From: Bacteroidales bacterium
GTDB taxonomy: Bacteria > Bacteroidota > Bacteroidia > Bacteroidales > Marinilabiliaceae
Length of the DNA stretch: 47,611 bases
Direction of reading: 5' to 3'
Assembly (NCBI GenBank): GCA_024401355.1
Contig: JAKSLF010000022.1
Span: forward strand, 1 to 47,611
Part shown: positions 7,980-17,075 of the stretch, piece by piece
How the letters are laid out: every line of letters begins with the position of its first letter
Position numbering within the stretch: position 1 is the first letter of the stretch
Position numbers and translations under genes: made by a program
Notes under the pieces: generated by a model
The model's database searches: none
Seen by the model: only the letters and a program-made list of their open reading frames with translations
What the model was told of the DNA's origin: nothing

Positions 7980-8603
7980 ATGGCACAGATATTATCAGCA
8001 TCGGAGCTGCAGGACGAGAGTAACATCTACGATCCGGAATTGACATCGAGCGTTGGTTCGCATGTCAAGTCGATATTGGGCCTGATGAATCAGGACGTGA
8101 CGAGGGAAGGACTTGTAAAGACTCCGGAGCGAGTGGCTAAAGCGCTTCAGTTTCTGCTGAAGGGATATAATGAAGACCCGGAAGCGATATTGAAGGGAGC
8201 GATGTTCAAGGAAGAGTATAGACAGATGGTGGTAGTGAAAGACATAGAAGTGTATTCGATGTGTGAGCACCACATGCTGCCATTCTTTGGCAAGGCGCAC
8301 ATAGGCTACATACCACGAGACCATATCACGGGCTTGAGCAAGATACCGCGAGTGGTGGATGCATACGCGAGGAGACTGCAGGTGCAGGAGAGACTGACTA
8401 CGCAGATCAAAGAGTGTATCCAGAACACGCTGAATCCGCTTGGTGTGGCGGTAGTGATAGAGGCTCAGCACATGTGCATGCAGATGCGAGGAGTGCAGAA
8501 GCAGCATTCGTTTACGACAACGAGTGACTTCACAGGAGCCTTTGCGAACAGCCTGGCTACGCGTGAGGAATTCTTCAACATCATAGGTTCGAAGATGCAC
8601 TAA
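7980..8603 (+). CDS. folE: GTP cyclohydrolase I
   Basis: First step of tetrahydrofolate and pterin synthesis: GTP to 7,8-dihydroneopterin triphosphate. From the ATG at 7980 it is 207 residues, starting [10 protein letters not shown]; the five extra codons upstream (MIIII) come from the AT-rich repeat. Family motifs are [13 protein letters not shown], then [23 protein letters not shown] with the zinc-site Cys and His, [23 protein letters not shown], and the second cysteine region [13 protein letters not shown] followed by [10 protein letters not shown]. It is 50 bases behind lepA and 6 bases ahead of the MarC-like gene. Confidence 0.97.
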   Translation: MAQILSASELQDESNIYDPELTSSVGSHVKSILGLMNQDVTREGLVKTPERVAKALQFLLKGYNEDPEAILKGAMFKEEYRQMVVVKDIEVYSMCEHHMLPFFGKAHIGYIPRDHITGLSKIPRVVDAYARRLQVQERLTTQIKECIQNTLNPLGVAVVIEAQHMCMQMRGVQKQHSFTTTSDFTGAFANSLATREEFFNIIGSKMH

Positions 8604-8609
8604 AGAGAG

Positions 8610-9209
8610 ATGGAGATAAACGGACTAGAGATATTATCGTCGTTCATCGTCTTGTTTGCGGTGATAGACATGTTGGGTTCGATGCCGATAGTAGTATCGC
8701 TCCAAGAGAAGGGAGTGAACATAGCGCCGATGAAGACCACGATAGTGGCATTTGTGATATCGGCGATGTTCATGTATCTGGGAGAGGCGACGCTTGGACT
8801 GTTTGGTGTGGACTTGAAATCGTTTTCGGTAGCGGGAGCGATAGTCTTGTTTATCATATCGCTGGAGATGGTGTGTGGTCTGGAGATTTTCAAGCAGGAT
8901 TCGCCGGAAGGGATGTCGTCGATAGTGCCATTGGCATTCCCGCTGTTGTCGGGTCCGGGAACCTTCACGACATTATTGTCGTTGAGAGCTGAGTATTCGT
9001 CGATAAACATCATCATAGCGCTAGTGTTGAACATGGTGTGGGTATACCTATTATTAAGTTCAACCAAGCGAGTGGCGAAATATATAGGAGCTGGTGGTCT
9101 GTACGTGCTGAAGAAATTCTTTGGAGTGATAGTGCTGGCCATGTCGGTCAAGTTATTCACCAGTAACCTTGCAACCCTAGTAGAGCAGGTGATGGCGGTA
9201 AACAATTGA
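8610..9209 (+). CDS. MarC-family integral membrane protein
   Basis: 199 residues with about six hydrophobic helices. It matches the MarC/UPF0056 family: N-terminal SSFIVLFAVIDMLGSMPIVVSL, the charged link EKGVNIAPMKTT, and the signature FPLLSGPGTFTTLLSLRAEYSS. The function of this family is not settled; the old link to antibiotic resistance in E. coli did not hold. The ATG at 8610 is preceded by AAAGAGAG, a weak purine-rich ribosome binding site, and lies 6 bases after folE. It is embedded in the lepA operon. Confidence 0.88.
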   Translation: MEINGLEILSSFIVLFAVIDMLGSMPIVVSLQEKGVNIAPMKTTIVAFVISAMFMYLGEATLGLFGVDLKSFSVAGAIVLFIISLEMVCGLEIFKQDSPEGMSSIVPLAFPLLSGPGTFTTLLSLRAEYSSINIIIALVLNMVWVYLLLSSTKRVAKYIGAGGLYVLKKFFGVIVLAMSVKLFTSNLATLVEQVMAVNN

Positions 9210-9231
9210 TGAAGGCGATAGAAGGATAGAG

Positions 9232-9861
9232 ATGGCTAAGAAGCAGAAATACTATGTAGTGTGGAAAGGTCGCGAGGAAGGAGTATATGCCACTTGGGAA
9301 GAAGCCAAGGCGCAGGTGATGGGCTTTGACGGAGCACGCTACAAGGGCTTTGAGAGTCAGGACGAAGCAGAAAAGGCCTTTGCGGCAGGAGCGCCGAAAT
9401 ATGTGCCAAAGCAAAGAGTGGCAGCAGCAGAGGGAAAGAGTGACGATATGATGGAGATGACGAAGAACAGCATAGCAGTAGATGCGGCATGTTCGGGCAA
9501 TCCGGGGAAGATGGAATACAGAGGGATATCGTTGTGGGATGGGAAAGAGATATTCCACATGCAATTTCCTTTGGGCACGAACAACATAGGAGAATTTCTG
9601 GCGATAGTGCATGCGTTGGCGTTGCTAAAGCAGAAAAATGCTCCTGGGATAACGATATATAGCGATTCGATGATAGCGATAAAGTGGGTGAGGATCAAGC
9701 AATGCAAGACGAAGCTGCAGTCATCGCCAGTCACGATGGAGCTAATGGAACTGGTAAAGCGTGCTGAAGCGTGGCTTCAGAACAACACATATAGTAATCC
9801 GATAGTAAAATGGCCGACAGAGCAATGGGGTGAAGTGCCAGCTGACTTCGGAAGAAAATGA
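9232..9861 (+). CDS. rnhA: Ribonuclease H1 with N-terminal hybrid-binding domain
   Basis: Cleaves the RNA strand of RNA-DNA hybrids. Residues 5-52 form a hybrid-binding (viroplasmin-like) domain (YYVVWKGREEGVYATWEEA...GFESQDEAEKAF), as in eukaryotic RNase H1. A linker rich in Ala, Lys and Asp follows. The catalytic domain begins near residue 80 with acidic residues at D84 (IAVDAACSGNPG), E121 (NNIGEFLAIVHAL), D145 (TIYSDSMIAI) and D205 (EVPADFGRK). All four positions expected for catalysis are filled. The gene overlaps the following glycosyltransferase start by four bases (ATGA), which suggests translational coupling. Length 209 is normal for Bacteroidetes. Confidence 0.93.
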   Translation: MAKKQKYYVVWKGREEGVYATWEEAKAQVMGFDGARYKGFESQDEAEKAFAAGAPKYVPKQRVAAAEGKSDDMMEMTKNSIAVDAACSGNPGKMEYRGISLWDGKEIFHMQFPLGTNNIGEFLAIVHALALLKQKNAPGITIYSDSMIAIKWVRIKQCKTKLQSSPVTMELMELVKRAEAWLQNNTYSNPIVKWPTEQWGEVPADFGRK

Positions 9862-10703
9862 GAAAGAATATGTCAGAGGAAAATATAAAAGAAAGATTCA
9901 GTATTGGAGTAGTCATATCGACGTACAACAATCCGCGGTGGTTGGAGAAGACCTTGTGGGGCTATCTGTATCAGACACACAAAGTGGATGAGGTAGTGAT
10001 AGCCGACGATGGTTCGCGCGAGGAGACGAAGCAGTTGATAGACAGCTTCAGAGACCGTCTGCCGATCAAGCACGTGTGGCATGAGGATCGAGGATTCCAG
10101 AAATCGGAGATACTGAACAAAGCTCTGATGGCGGCAGAATCGGACTACTTGATATTCACGGACCAGGACTGCATACCGCGTAAAGACTTTGTTGCGGTGC
10201 ACTATGACAACGCTAGGAAAGGTCAGTTCATCTCGGGAGGATACTTCAAGATGACTATGGAAGTGAGTGAGACCGTGACGCAGGACGACGTAGAGCGAGG
10301 AGACGTATTCAAGATATCGTGGTTGCGAGCCCACAAGCAGCCATGGACCTTCAAGATGACGAAGCTGGTAGGCAAAGAGTGGTTTGCGAAACTGATGAAC
10401 ACAGTGACGACAGCGAAATCGTCGTGGAATGGATGTAACGCATCGGGCTGGAGAGCAGACATGCTAGCCATCAACGGATATAACGAAGACATGCACTATG
10501 GAGGTCAGGACAGAGAATTTGGTGAGAGACTAAGCAACCTTGGACTGAAATCGATACAGATGAGGTATTCGGCCATAGTAATGCATCTTGACCATAAGAG
10601 ACCATACAAGACCAAGGAATCGATGGAGAGAAACAGGGCGATAAGACGAGAGACACGCAGGAAGAAAATAATAAAGACACCGAACGGAATAGAGAAGCTC
10701 TGA
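9858..10703 (+). CDS. Family 2 glycosyltransferase
   Basis: 281-residue GT-A fold enzyme that transfers a sugar from a nucleotide donor, probably in surface glycan or LPS core synthesis. Residues 17-50 hold the donor-binding strand GVVISTYNNPRWLEKTLWGYLYQT and VVIADDGSREET. The metal-binding DxD region is YLIFTDQDCIPRKDF near residue 100. A second conserved part, WNGCNASGWRADMLAINGYNEDMHYGGQDREFGERLSN in the C-terminal half, resembles the galactosyltransferase-like C-domain of chondroitin-polymerase-type GT2 enzymes. The start overlaps the rnhA stop; an ATG at 9870 (MSEENIKERF) is an alternative. It pairs with the GT10 gene 18 bases downstream. Donor and acceptor are unknown. Confidence 0.88.
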   Translation: MRKNMSEENIKERFSIGVVISTYNNPRWLEKTLWGYLYQTHKVDEVVIADDGSREETKQLIDSFRDRLPIKHVWHEDRGFQKSEILNKALMAAESDYLIFTDQDCIPRKDFVAVHYDNARKGQFISGGYFKMTMEVSETVTQDDVERGDVFKISWLRAHKQPWTFKMTKLVGKEWFAKLMNTVTTAKSSWNGCNASGWRADMLAINGYNEDMHYGGQDREFGERLSNLGLKSIQMRYSAIVMHLDHKRPYKTKESMERNRAIRRETRRKKIIKTPNGIEKL

Positions 10704-10721
10704 GAGACAGAGTTTGGTGAC

Positions 10722-11777
10722 ATGGATAACGTGATAGAAGAGATAAGAGTACTGATAGTGACCGGCAAGAATGACACATATCCACGTCAGTTGCCGGGAG
10801 GCGAGCCATACATAGAACGTAATGGCAGGAGGTATCATTTCTTCATCAACGAAAGAGATTGCAATCCGGACATAGTAGTCGTCAGGAACAAGCACTTCAA
10901 GACACCGATGACCTTTGAAATAGAGAGGGAGAACACCATCTTGATGATGTCGGAGCCTAAATCGGTAGTCAGTTTCCCGAAAAGATATCTGAAGCAATTT
11001 GGCATGGTATACTCGTGCCAGGAGAACGTAGACCACAAGAACGTGGTTTATGGTCCGGCGTTACTGCCATGGACCTTTGACGTAGTGAGGAAAGGGAGTG
11101 AGGAGAGTCATCACCTGACCTTTGACGAACTGATATCCATGCCGTTGCCAGAAAAGAGCAAAGACCTCTCGATAATAATAAGCGACAAATCGCATACGAA
11201 AGGTCATCAGGCGCGACTGGACTTCGTCTACAAACTGAAAGAACACTATGGGGACAGGCTTGACCTATTTGGGCGAGGGTTCAAGGAATTTGACGAGAAG
11301 TGGGCACTCATGTCGCCATACAGATATCACATAGCCATCGAGAACTCGTCGAGCAGATATTACTGGACAGAGAAACTATCGGATGGCTTTGTGTGTGGAT
11401 GTTATCCTATATATTATGGATGCAAAAATACGGAAGACTACTTTGACAAAGAATCGTATGCCTCGATAGACATAGAAGACGTAGAAGGGGCGATACGCAT
11501 CATAGATGACATAGTAGCTCGGAACGTATATGAAGAGAAAAAGGCTCTGATAGAGAAAAGCAAAGAGCAGGTGTTGGTAAAATATGACATGTTTCACATC
11601 ATAGCCGACTGCTGTGACAAGCTGAAAATGGGTGGCAAGAGGGAGAAAGTGACCTTGATGCCATGCAGGACAGCGACGGACATGAGACATATATATAATA
11701 ACCTGATAGAACGTAATCTTCAGCGGGCCAAAAATATAGTAAAGACAGCAATGGGAATGCGAAAATTCGATAAATAG
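10722..11777 (+). CDS. Family 10 glycosyltransferase (alpha-1,3-fucosyltransferase-like)
   Basis: 351-residue enzyme. The diagnostic region near residues 200-230 reads HIAIENSSSRYYWTEKLSDG then CYPIYYGC, matching the GT10 donor-binding signature (xxxENSxxxxYxTEKxxxx...G.xPxYxG) of alpha-1,3/1,4-fucosyltransferases that use GDP-fucose. A preceding segment, LDLFGRGFKEFDEKW, fits the FGxG...K pattern of the same family. The N-terminal 120 residues are less conserved, as usual for the acceptor domain. No signal peptide or membrane helix is seen, so it should act at the cytoplasmic face. The C-terminal tail (NLIERNLQRAKNIVKTAMG) is basic and helical. It is the last gene of the lepA operon. Fucose as donor is inferred from the family, not proven. 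Confidence 0.85.
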   Translation: MDNVIEEIRVLIVTGKNDTYPRQLPGGEPYIERNGRRYHFFINERDCNPDIVVVRNKHFKTPMTFEIERENTILMMSEPKSVVSFPKRYLKQFGMVYSCQENVDHKNVVYGPALLPWTFDVVRKGSEESHHLTFDELISMPLPEKSKDLSIIISDKSHTKGHQARLDFVYKLKEHYGDRLDLFGRGFKEFDEKWALMSPYRYHIAIENSSSRYYWTEKLSDGFVCGCYPIYYGCKNTEDYFDKESYASIDIEDVEGAIRIIDDIVARNVYEEKKALIEKSKEQVLVKYDMFHIIADCCDKLKMGGKREKVTLMPCRTATDMRHIYNNLIERNLQRAKNIVKTAMGMRKFDK

Positions 11778-11780
11778 CAT

Positions 11781-11788
11781 TATCTTTG
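11781..11788 (+). promoter_or_regulatory. -7 box for leuS
   Basis: TATCTTTG, an exact Bacteroidetes -7 match, starts 3 bases after the GT10 stop and 37 bases before the leuS start. I see no good TTG in the expected -33 window, so the promoter may be weak or may rely on other contacts. Confidence 0.65.
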
Positions 11789-11825
11789 CACCACGAAAGA
11801 AAAATTTGCGCAAATAACATATACA

Positions 11826-14651
11826 ATGGAATATAATTTCAAGGATATTGAGGTCAAGTGGAAGAAATACTGGGCCGACAATAACGTGTATAAGGTAAAG
11901 ACAGATGCGTCGAAGCCTAAGTTTTATGTACTTGACATGTTCCCATATCCATCGGGAGCGGGACTTCATGTTGGTCACCCACTGGGATATATAGCAAGTG
12001 ACATATTTGCACGCTACAAGCGATTGAATGGCTTCAACGTGCTTCATCCAATGGGATATGACGCATACGGATTGCCAGCAGAGCAGTATGCAATCCAGAC
12101 AGGTCAGCATCCAGCGATCACAACAGACCAGAACATCAACAGATATCATGAGCAGCTTGATAAGATAGGCTTCTGCTTTGACTGGGACAGAGAAGTAAGA
12201 ACATGTGACCCTATATATTATAAGTGGACACAGTGGGCATTCACAAAGATGTTCAACTCGTTCTACTGCAACAAAGAGAAGAAAGCGTTGCCAATAGAGA
12301 CACTCATCAAGCACTTTGAGACAGAAGGTAATCCGGGTCTTGACGTAGCTCAGAGCGAGGAGTTGAAATTCACAGCAGAAGAGTGGAAGTCGTGGGACGA
12401 GAAGAAAAAGCAGCAGGTATTGATGAACTACCGCTTGGCATATCTTGGCGAGACGATGGTGAACTGGTGTCCAAAACTCGGCACAGTACTTGCGAACGAT
12501 GAAGTAGTAGATGGAGTGTCAGTACGTGGTGGTTACCCTGTAGTGCAGAAGAAGATGCGTCAGTGGTGCCTCAGAGTCAATGCGTACGCTCAGAGACTTC
12601 TTGACGGCTTGCAGACAATAGACTGGAGCGAATCTATCAAAGAGACACAGAAGAACTGGATAGGACGTTCGGAGGGAACAGAAGTAGAATTCTCGGTAAA
12701 AGATTCGGACGTTAAATTCACTATATTCACCACACGTGCGGACACTATGTTTGGTGTTACCTTCATGGTATTGGCACCAGAGAGTGACTATGTGGCACAG
12801 GTGACAACAGCTGAACAGAAAGCAGCTGTAGAGGAGTATATCTCGTATGTGAAGAAACGTACAGAGCGCGACAGAATATCGGACCGCAAAGTGACAGGTG
12901 TATTCACAGGATCGTATGCGATAAATCCATTTACTGGTGAGGCAATACCTATTTGGGTAAGTGAATATGTGCTTTCGGGCTATGGTACAGGAGCCATCAT
13001 GGCAGTGCCAGCACACGACAGCCGTGACTATGCATTTGCAAAGCACTTCAACTTGCCAATCATACCTCTTATAGAAGGAGCGGACGTCTCGGAGCAGAGC
13101 TATGATGCCAAGGAAGGAATCGTAAGCAACTCGCCACGTGAGGGAGTGAAGCCATATATTGACTTCACACTTAACGGACTTACAATCAAGGAAGCTATTG
13201 CAGCAACAAAGAAATATGTCAAGGAGCACAACCTTGGCCGAGTGAAAGTGAACTACCGTTTGCGTGACGCCATCTTCTCGCGCCAGAGATATTGGGGCGA
13301 ACCATTCCCAGTATACTATAAGGACGAGATGCCTTACATGGTGCCAGAGGATAAGTTGCCACTTGAGTTGCCAGAGATATCGGAGTACAAGCCAACAGAA
13401 GATGGTCAGCCACCACTTGGTCGAGCACAGATGTGGGCATGGGACGAGAAGAACGGCAAGATAGTAGACAAGAGCCTCGTAGACAACAAGACAGTATTCC
13501 CACTTGAGTTGAACACAATGCCAGGCTTTGCTGGATCGAGTGCGTACTACCTCCGCTACATGGACAACAAGAACGAGGATGCCCTTGTATCGAAAGAAGC
13601 AAATGGCTACTGGAAGAACGTAGACCTCTATGTAGGAGGTTCGGAGCATGCGACAGGTCACTTGATATATTCAAGATTCTGGAACAAATTCCTTTATGAT
13701 ATGGGAGTGTCTTCGACAGAAGAGCCATTCCAGAAACTGGTTAACCAGGGAATGATTCAGGGTCGAAGCAACTTCGTATATAGAATAAAGGACACAAACA
13801 CATTCGTCAGCCTCAACTTGAAAGACCAGTATGACGTGACACCAATACATGTTGACGTCAACATAGTATCGAACGACATACTTGACATAGAAGCATTCAA
13901 GAAGTGGCGTCCAGAATTTGAGACAGCAGAATTCGTGCTTGAGGACGGCAAATATGTATGTGGATGGGCAGTAGAGAAGATGTCGAAATCGATGTTCAAC
14001 GTTGTCAATCCGGACATGATAGTAGAGAAATATGGTGCCGACACCTTGAGAATGTATGAGATGTTCCTCGGACCAGTAGAGCTCTCGAAGCCATGGGATA
14101 CCAACGGCATTGACGGAGTCCATAAATTCTTGAAGAAACTGTGGAGAGTCTTTGAAGGTGGCATCGTAGACGCCAAGGCAGATGCAAAAGAGTTGAAAGC
14201 GCTTCACAAAGCGATAAAGAAAGTGACCTCGGACATCGAGAACTTCTCATTCAACACATGTATCAGTGCCTTCATGATAATGCTCAATGAACTTGTTGAC
14301 CTGAAGTGTAACAAGAAAGAGATATTTGAGCCAGTAGTAGTACTTCTGACTCCATTTGCGCCACACATAGCAGAAGAATTGTGGCATCAGATGGGTAATG
14401 AGACAACAGTTCTTGATGCGGCATGGCCTAAGTATGACGAGAAGAACCTTGTTGAGAGCTCATTCAGCTATCCTATCTCATTCAATGGCAAGACACGCTT
14501 CATGCTTGAATTGCCACTTGACATGTCGAAAGAAGACATTGAGAAAGCAGTCATGACAAACGAGCAGACACAGAAATACATAGATGGCAAGACAGTGGCC
14601 AAAGTAATCGTAGTGCCAGGCAAGATAGTCAACGTAGCCCTGAAGGGTTAG
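11826..14651 (+). CDS. leuS: Leucyl-tRNA synthetase
   Basis: Charges tRNA-Leu with leucine. It is 941 residues, normal for Bacteroidetes. Class I signatures are HVGH in [18 protein letters not shown] (HIGH motif, about residue 45) and KMSKS in [15 protein letters not shown] near residue 720. The editing domain is visible between about 250 and 450 ([22 protein letters not shown], then [20 protein letters not shown] with the T-rich and PAHD elements). The leucine-specific insert [11 protein letters not shown] precedes [10 protein letters not shown] and [18 protein letters not shown]. Ser, Thr and Pro codons are strongly biased (TCG, ACA, CCA). A strong terminator follows about 50 bases after the stop. 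Confidence 0.98.
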   Translation: MEYNFKDIEVKWKKYWADNNVYKVKTDASKPKFYVLDMFPYPSGAGLHVGHPLGYIASDIFARYKRLNGFNVLHPMGYDAYGLPAEQYAIQTGQHPAITTDQNINRYHEQLDKIGFCFDWDREVRTCDPIYYKWTQWAFTKMFNSFYCNKEKKALPIETLIKHFETEGNPGLDVAQSEELKFTAEEWKSWDEKKKQQVLMNYRLAYLGETMVNWCPKLGTVLANDEVVDGVSVRGGYPVVQKKMRQWCLRVNAYAQRLLDGLQTIDWSESIKETQKNWIGRSEGTEVEFSVKDSDVKFTIFTTRADTMFGVTFMVLAPESDYVAQVTTAEQKAAVEEYISYVKKRTERDRISDRKVTGVFTGSYAINPFTGEAIPIWVSEYVLSGYGTGAIMAVPAHDSRDYAFAKHFNLPIIPLIEGADVSEQSYDAKEGIVSNSPREGVKPYIDFTLNGLTIKEAIAATKKYVKEHNLGRVKVNYRLRDAIFSRQRYWGEPFPVYYKDEMPYMVPEDKLPLELPEISEYKPTEDGQPPLGRAQMWAWDEKNGKIVDKSLVDNKTVFPLELNTMPGFAGSSAYYLRYMDNKNEDALVSKEANGYWKNVDLYVGGSEHATGHLIYSRFWNKFLYDMGVSSTEEPFQKLVNQGMIQGRSNFVYRIKDTNTFVSLNLKDQYDVTPIHVDVNIVSNDILDIEAFKKWRPEFETAEFVLEDGKYVCGWAVEKMSKSMFNVVNPDMIVEKYGADTLRMYEMFLGPVELSKPWDTNGIDGVHKFLKKLWRVFEGGIVDAKADAKELKALHKAIKKVTSDIENFSFNTCISAFMIMLNELVDLKCNKKEIFEPVVVLLTPFAPHIAEELWHQMGNETTVLDAAWPKYDEKNLVESSFSYPISFNGKTRFMLELPLDMSKEDIEKAVMTNEQTQKYIDGKTVAKVIVVPGKIVNVALKG

Positions 14652-14699
14652 TTGGTCTGTGGCTGAACGCAAGAAAATACATTTATATTGAAAAAATAT

Positions 14700-14732
14700 G
14701 CACCGCATGAGAGTCATGCGGTGCTGTTTTTT
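14700..14732 (+). terminator. Rho-independent terminator after leuS
   Basis: A perfect 11-bp stem (GCACCGCATGA with TCATGCGGTGC) and a 3-base loop GAG are followed by TGTTTTTT. Confidence 0.93.
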
Positions 14733-14896
14733 GAATGGCCCAAGTGAGCAAAAGTGGCATAATTGGGAGTTGAAGTGGCCTGAAAGTAAAAAAGGAAGTA
14801 GTCTCGAAAAGTGTGCAAACGATTGTTATAAATAAATGATGAAAAAAAAGGAAAAAAGATGCAAATGATAGGTGTACGCAGTTTTCGTTTTTTATT

Positions 14897-14904
14897 TATC
14901 TTTG
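14897..14904 (+). promoter_or_regulatory. -7 box for the DASS transporter
   Basis: TATCTTTG lies 62 bases upstream of the start codon, giving a leader of about 55 bases. No clear TTTG sits at the -33 position. The 160 bases between the leuS terminator and this box are AT-rich and hold no gene I can support. Confidence 0.6.
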
Positions 14905-14966
14905 TGCCGCCAATTTTGGAATGAATATTAATACATAAATATTGCATACAGAATAAAACAATAAAA

Positions 14967-16403
14967 ATGGACAAGAAACAGTTAATAAAGCTGCTAGTAT
15001 GTGTAGTTGTTGCACTAGTGTTGTGGAACCTACCAGCGGCTTATCTGGGAATGCCTGACTTGACAGTAATAGAGCAGCGAGTGATAGCTCTGTTTGCATT
15101 TACGGCGCTCATGTGGATACTTGAGACAATTCCTATCTGGACAACATCGGTATTGACAATGGTGTTGATGATAGTGACAGTGTCGACAAGTTCGTTCAAC
15201 CTACTTGGACCTGGTGAGAATGCAGAGGCATTTGGCAAGGTCATCTCTCACAAAGCGATAATGGCAGCCTTTGCGGATCCAATCATCATGTTGTTCCTTG
15301 GTGGATTTGCGTTGGCGATGGCAGCGACAAAAGTTGGTCTTGACGTGAACTTGGCCCGAGTGATGCTCAAGCCATTTGGCACACGTTCGGAGATAGTATT
15401 GTTGGGCTTCATGATAGTAACAGCCTTGTTCTCTATGTTTATGAGTAACACAGCGACAGCTGCGATGATGCTAGCCATCATGGCACCAGTGTTGCGTCAG
15501 TTGCCAGCAGATGGAAAGGGTAAGATAGCCTTGGCCTTGGCGATACCAGTAGCAGCGAACGTAGGTGGTATAGGAACACCAATCGGTACACCTCCAAACG
15601 CCATAGCATTGAAATATCTGTCGGAGTCGGGCATGAGCAACATAGGCTTTGGCCAGTGGATGCTTATCATGGTGCCATTTGTAATAGTAATAATGGCAGT
15701 AGCATGGCTTTTGTTGTTGAAGATTTATCCATTCAAGCAGAAGAACATTGAGATATCAATAAATGGTGAATTCAAGAAAGACACCAAGTCGATAATAGTA
15801 TACGTTACATTTGCCTTGACAGTAATCCTCTGGATATTGGACAAGGACAGAACAGGTATAGATGCCAATTCGGTAGCCCTTATACCATTTGCCATCTTCT
15901 GTATCACAGGTGTGTTGGACAAGAACGACCTGAAGAACATGAGCTGGGATGTGCTTTGGCTTGTTGCAGGTGGTTTTGCGCTTGGTGTGGGTTTGAAAGA
16001 CTCAGGTCTTGCCAGCCATATAGTAAGTTCGATACCATTTGACACATGGTCGCCAATCATGGTATTCATCGGTTCGGGTCTGGTATGCTACCTGATGGCA
16101 ACATTCATGAGCCATACAGCAACAGCAAACCTGTTGATGCCAATCTTGGGTGCACTTGCAGTAGGTATGAAAGACAGCATTGAGCCATACGGTGGTGCAG
16201 TAACCATGTTGATAGGTGTTGCGATAGCATCATCACTTGCCATGGCATTGCCAATCAGTACACCTCCAAACGCACTTGCTCATTCGACAGGCTTCATTGA
16301 GCAGAAAGACATGGCACGTATAGGTGTGTCGGTAGGCATAATTGGTGTAGCACTTGGATATGTCCTATTGCTCCTTGTAGGTGGTACGGGATTCTTCAAT
16401 TAA
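14967..16403 (+). CDS. SLC13/DASS-family sodium-coupled anion transporter
   Basis: 478-residue inner-membrane carrier with 11 or more hydrophobic helices. The two repeat-related substrate/sodium motifs are present: SNT in MSNTATAAMMLAIMAPVL (about residue 155) and the partner SHT in MSHTATANLLMPILGAL (about 390). The loops IGTPIGTPPNAIAL (about 200) and ISTPPNALAHSTG (about 435) are also present. These are the hallmarks of the divalent anion:sodium symporter family that imports succinate, fumarate, malate or sulfate. The TPPNA form fits di/tricarboxylate carriers better than sulfate carriers, but the substrate is inference. It is monocistronic: its own -7 box upstream and a GC-rich hairpin downstream. 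Confidence 0.9.
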   Translation: MDKKQLIKLLVCVVVALVLWNLPAAYLGMPDLTVIEQRVIALFAFTALMWILETIPIWTTSVLTMVLMIVTVSTSSFNLLGPGENAEAFGKVISHKAIMAAFADPIIMLFLGGFALAMAATKVGLDVNLARVMLKPFGTRSEIVLLGFMIVTALFSMFMSNTATAAMMLAIMAPVLRQLPADGKGKIALALAIPVAANVGGIGTPIGTPPNAIALKYLSESGMSNIGFGQWMLIMVPFVIVIMAVAWLLLLKIYPFKQKNIEISINGEFKKDTKSIIVYVTFALTVILWILDKDRTGIDANSVALIPFAIFCITGVLDKNDLKNMSWDVLWLVAGGFALGVGLKDSGLASHIVSSIPFDTWSPIMVFIGSGLVCYLMATFMSHTATANLLMPILGALAVGMKDSIEPYGGAVTMLIGVAIASSLAMALPISTPPNALAHSTGFIEQKDMARIGVSVGIIGVALGYVLLLLVGGTGFFN

Positions 16404-16426
16404 GAAATGAAAGATTATAAATAAAG

Positions 16427-16459
16427 CAGCGGGCTGTCTTGAAAAGAGACGGCCCGCTG
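16427..16459 (+). terminator. GC-rich hairpin after the DASS gene, probable terminator
   Basis: CAGCGGGCTGTCTT pairs with AGACGGCCCGCTG around a short AAAAG-containing loop, with one wobble. The following sequence TTGCGTG is not a T run, so termination strength is uncertain. Confidence 0.7.
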
Positions 16460-16535
16460 TTGCGTGTGGGAATAGCGATTCAGATACCTTGGGGTGTAAA
16501 TTAGAGGGTATGTAATCCAATAGTGAATAATCTGA

Positions 16536-16566
16536 TTGGATATGTCGTGAAAAAGTATTAATTTCG
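16536..16566 (+). promoter_or_regulatory. Probable promoter for the aroBA operon
   Basis: -33 TTGG (16536-16539) and -7 TAATTTCG (16559-16566, one mismatch from TAnnTTTG) are separated by 19 bases, 24 bases before the first plausible start codon. Confidence 0.5.
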
Positions 16567-16590
16567 CAGCACTTGACACAGTGATTGATA

Positions 16591-17067
16591 ATGCAGTATA
16601 GTAACAAACAAGACATAATGACCTTGCGGTCGGCAGTCAAAGTGGCCGTAGCTGTAGTGACAGTATTATTGATGTTGCCGGTGTTGGGAGACTTCCCGAT
16701 GTTGCGTAGCATTTGGTTGCCGGTATTTTTTGTGTGGATAGCAATAGTGCTATTTGCCTATTGTGGAGGCATCGATGAAATATACGTCAGTGCGGGTCAT
16801 GGTTATGTTGAGATACTTAGAGCAAAATTTGTCACAACAAGTAGTCATCGGACAGTGTTGATATCGACAAAGGCGGAGAACATCAGGAAAGTAAAATACA
16901 GGAGACTGGGAATGATGCGAAGGCTAGATATCACATATAGAGAGCCGAAGGACAATGAAGAGCGCCAGGTCAAGATAGGGTTGACAATGGTAGATCGTTC
17001 GAAGAGACGTGAGTTGTTCAGGACGTTAAGTGAAATGTGTAGAAGCAACTTGAAAGAAAATAAATAG
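16591..17067 (+). CDS. Small two-helix membrane protein of unknown function upstream of aroB
   Basis: About 158 residues from the ATG at 16591 (MQYSNKQDIMTLRS); a TTG six bases earlier and an ATG at 16618 are also possible. It has two adjacent hydrophobic segments (VKVAVAVVTVLLMLPVLG and SIWLPVFFVWIAIVLFAYCGG). These are followed by a cytoplasmic domain with alternating beta strands (EIYVSAGHGYVEILRA, RTVLISTKAENIRKVKYRR, RRLDITYREP, RQVKIGLTM) and a final amphipathic helix. This resembles bacterial PH-like (bPH/YdbT-type) proteins in layout, but I do not recognise the sequence. It is 8 bases ahead of aroB, so cotranscription is very likely. No link to aromatic amino acid synthesis is evident beyond position. 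Confidence 0.75.
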   Translation: MQYSNKQDIMTLRSAVKVAVAVVTVLLMLPVLGDFPMLRSIWLPVFFVWIAIVLFAYCGGIDEIYVSAGHGYVEILRAKFVTTSSHRTVLISTKAENIRKVKYRRLGMMRRLDITYREPKDNEERQVKIGLTMVDRSKRRELFRTLSEMCRSNLKENK

Positions 17068-17075
17068 AGACAAGA

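Noticed and set aside
11376-12314. Minus-strand open frame of 312 codons across the GT10-leuS junction
   Set aside because: It spans two genes and the leuS promoter, shows no family signature, and its composition is that of a shadow frame.
12519-13661. Long open frame (380 codons) on the minus strand inside leuS
   Set aside because: It lies fully antisense to a clear synthetase, has a Cys-, Leu- and Val-rich low-complexity translation with no motif, and arises from the codon bias of leuS.
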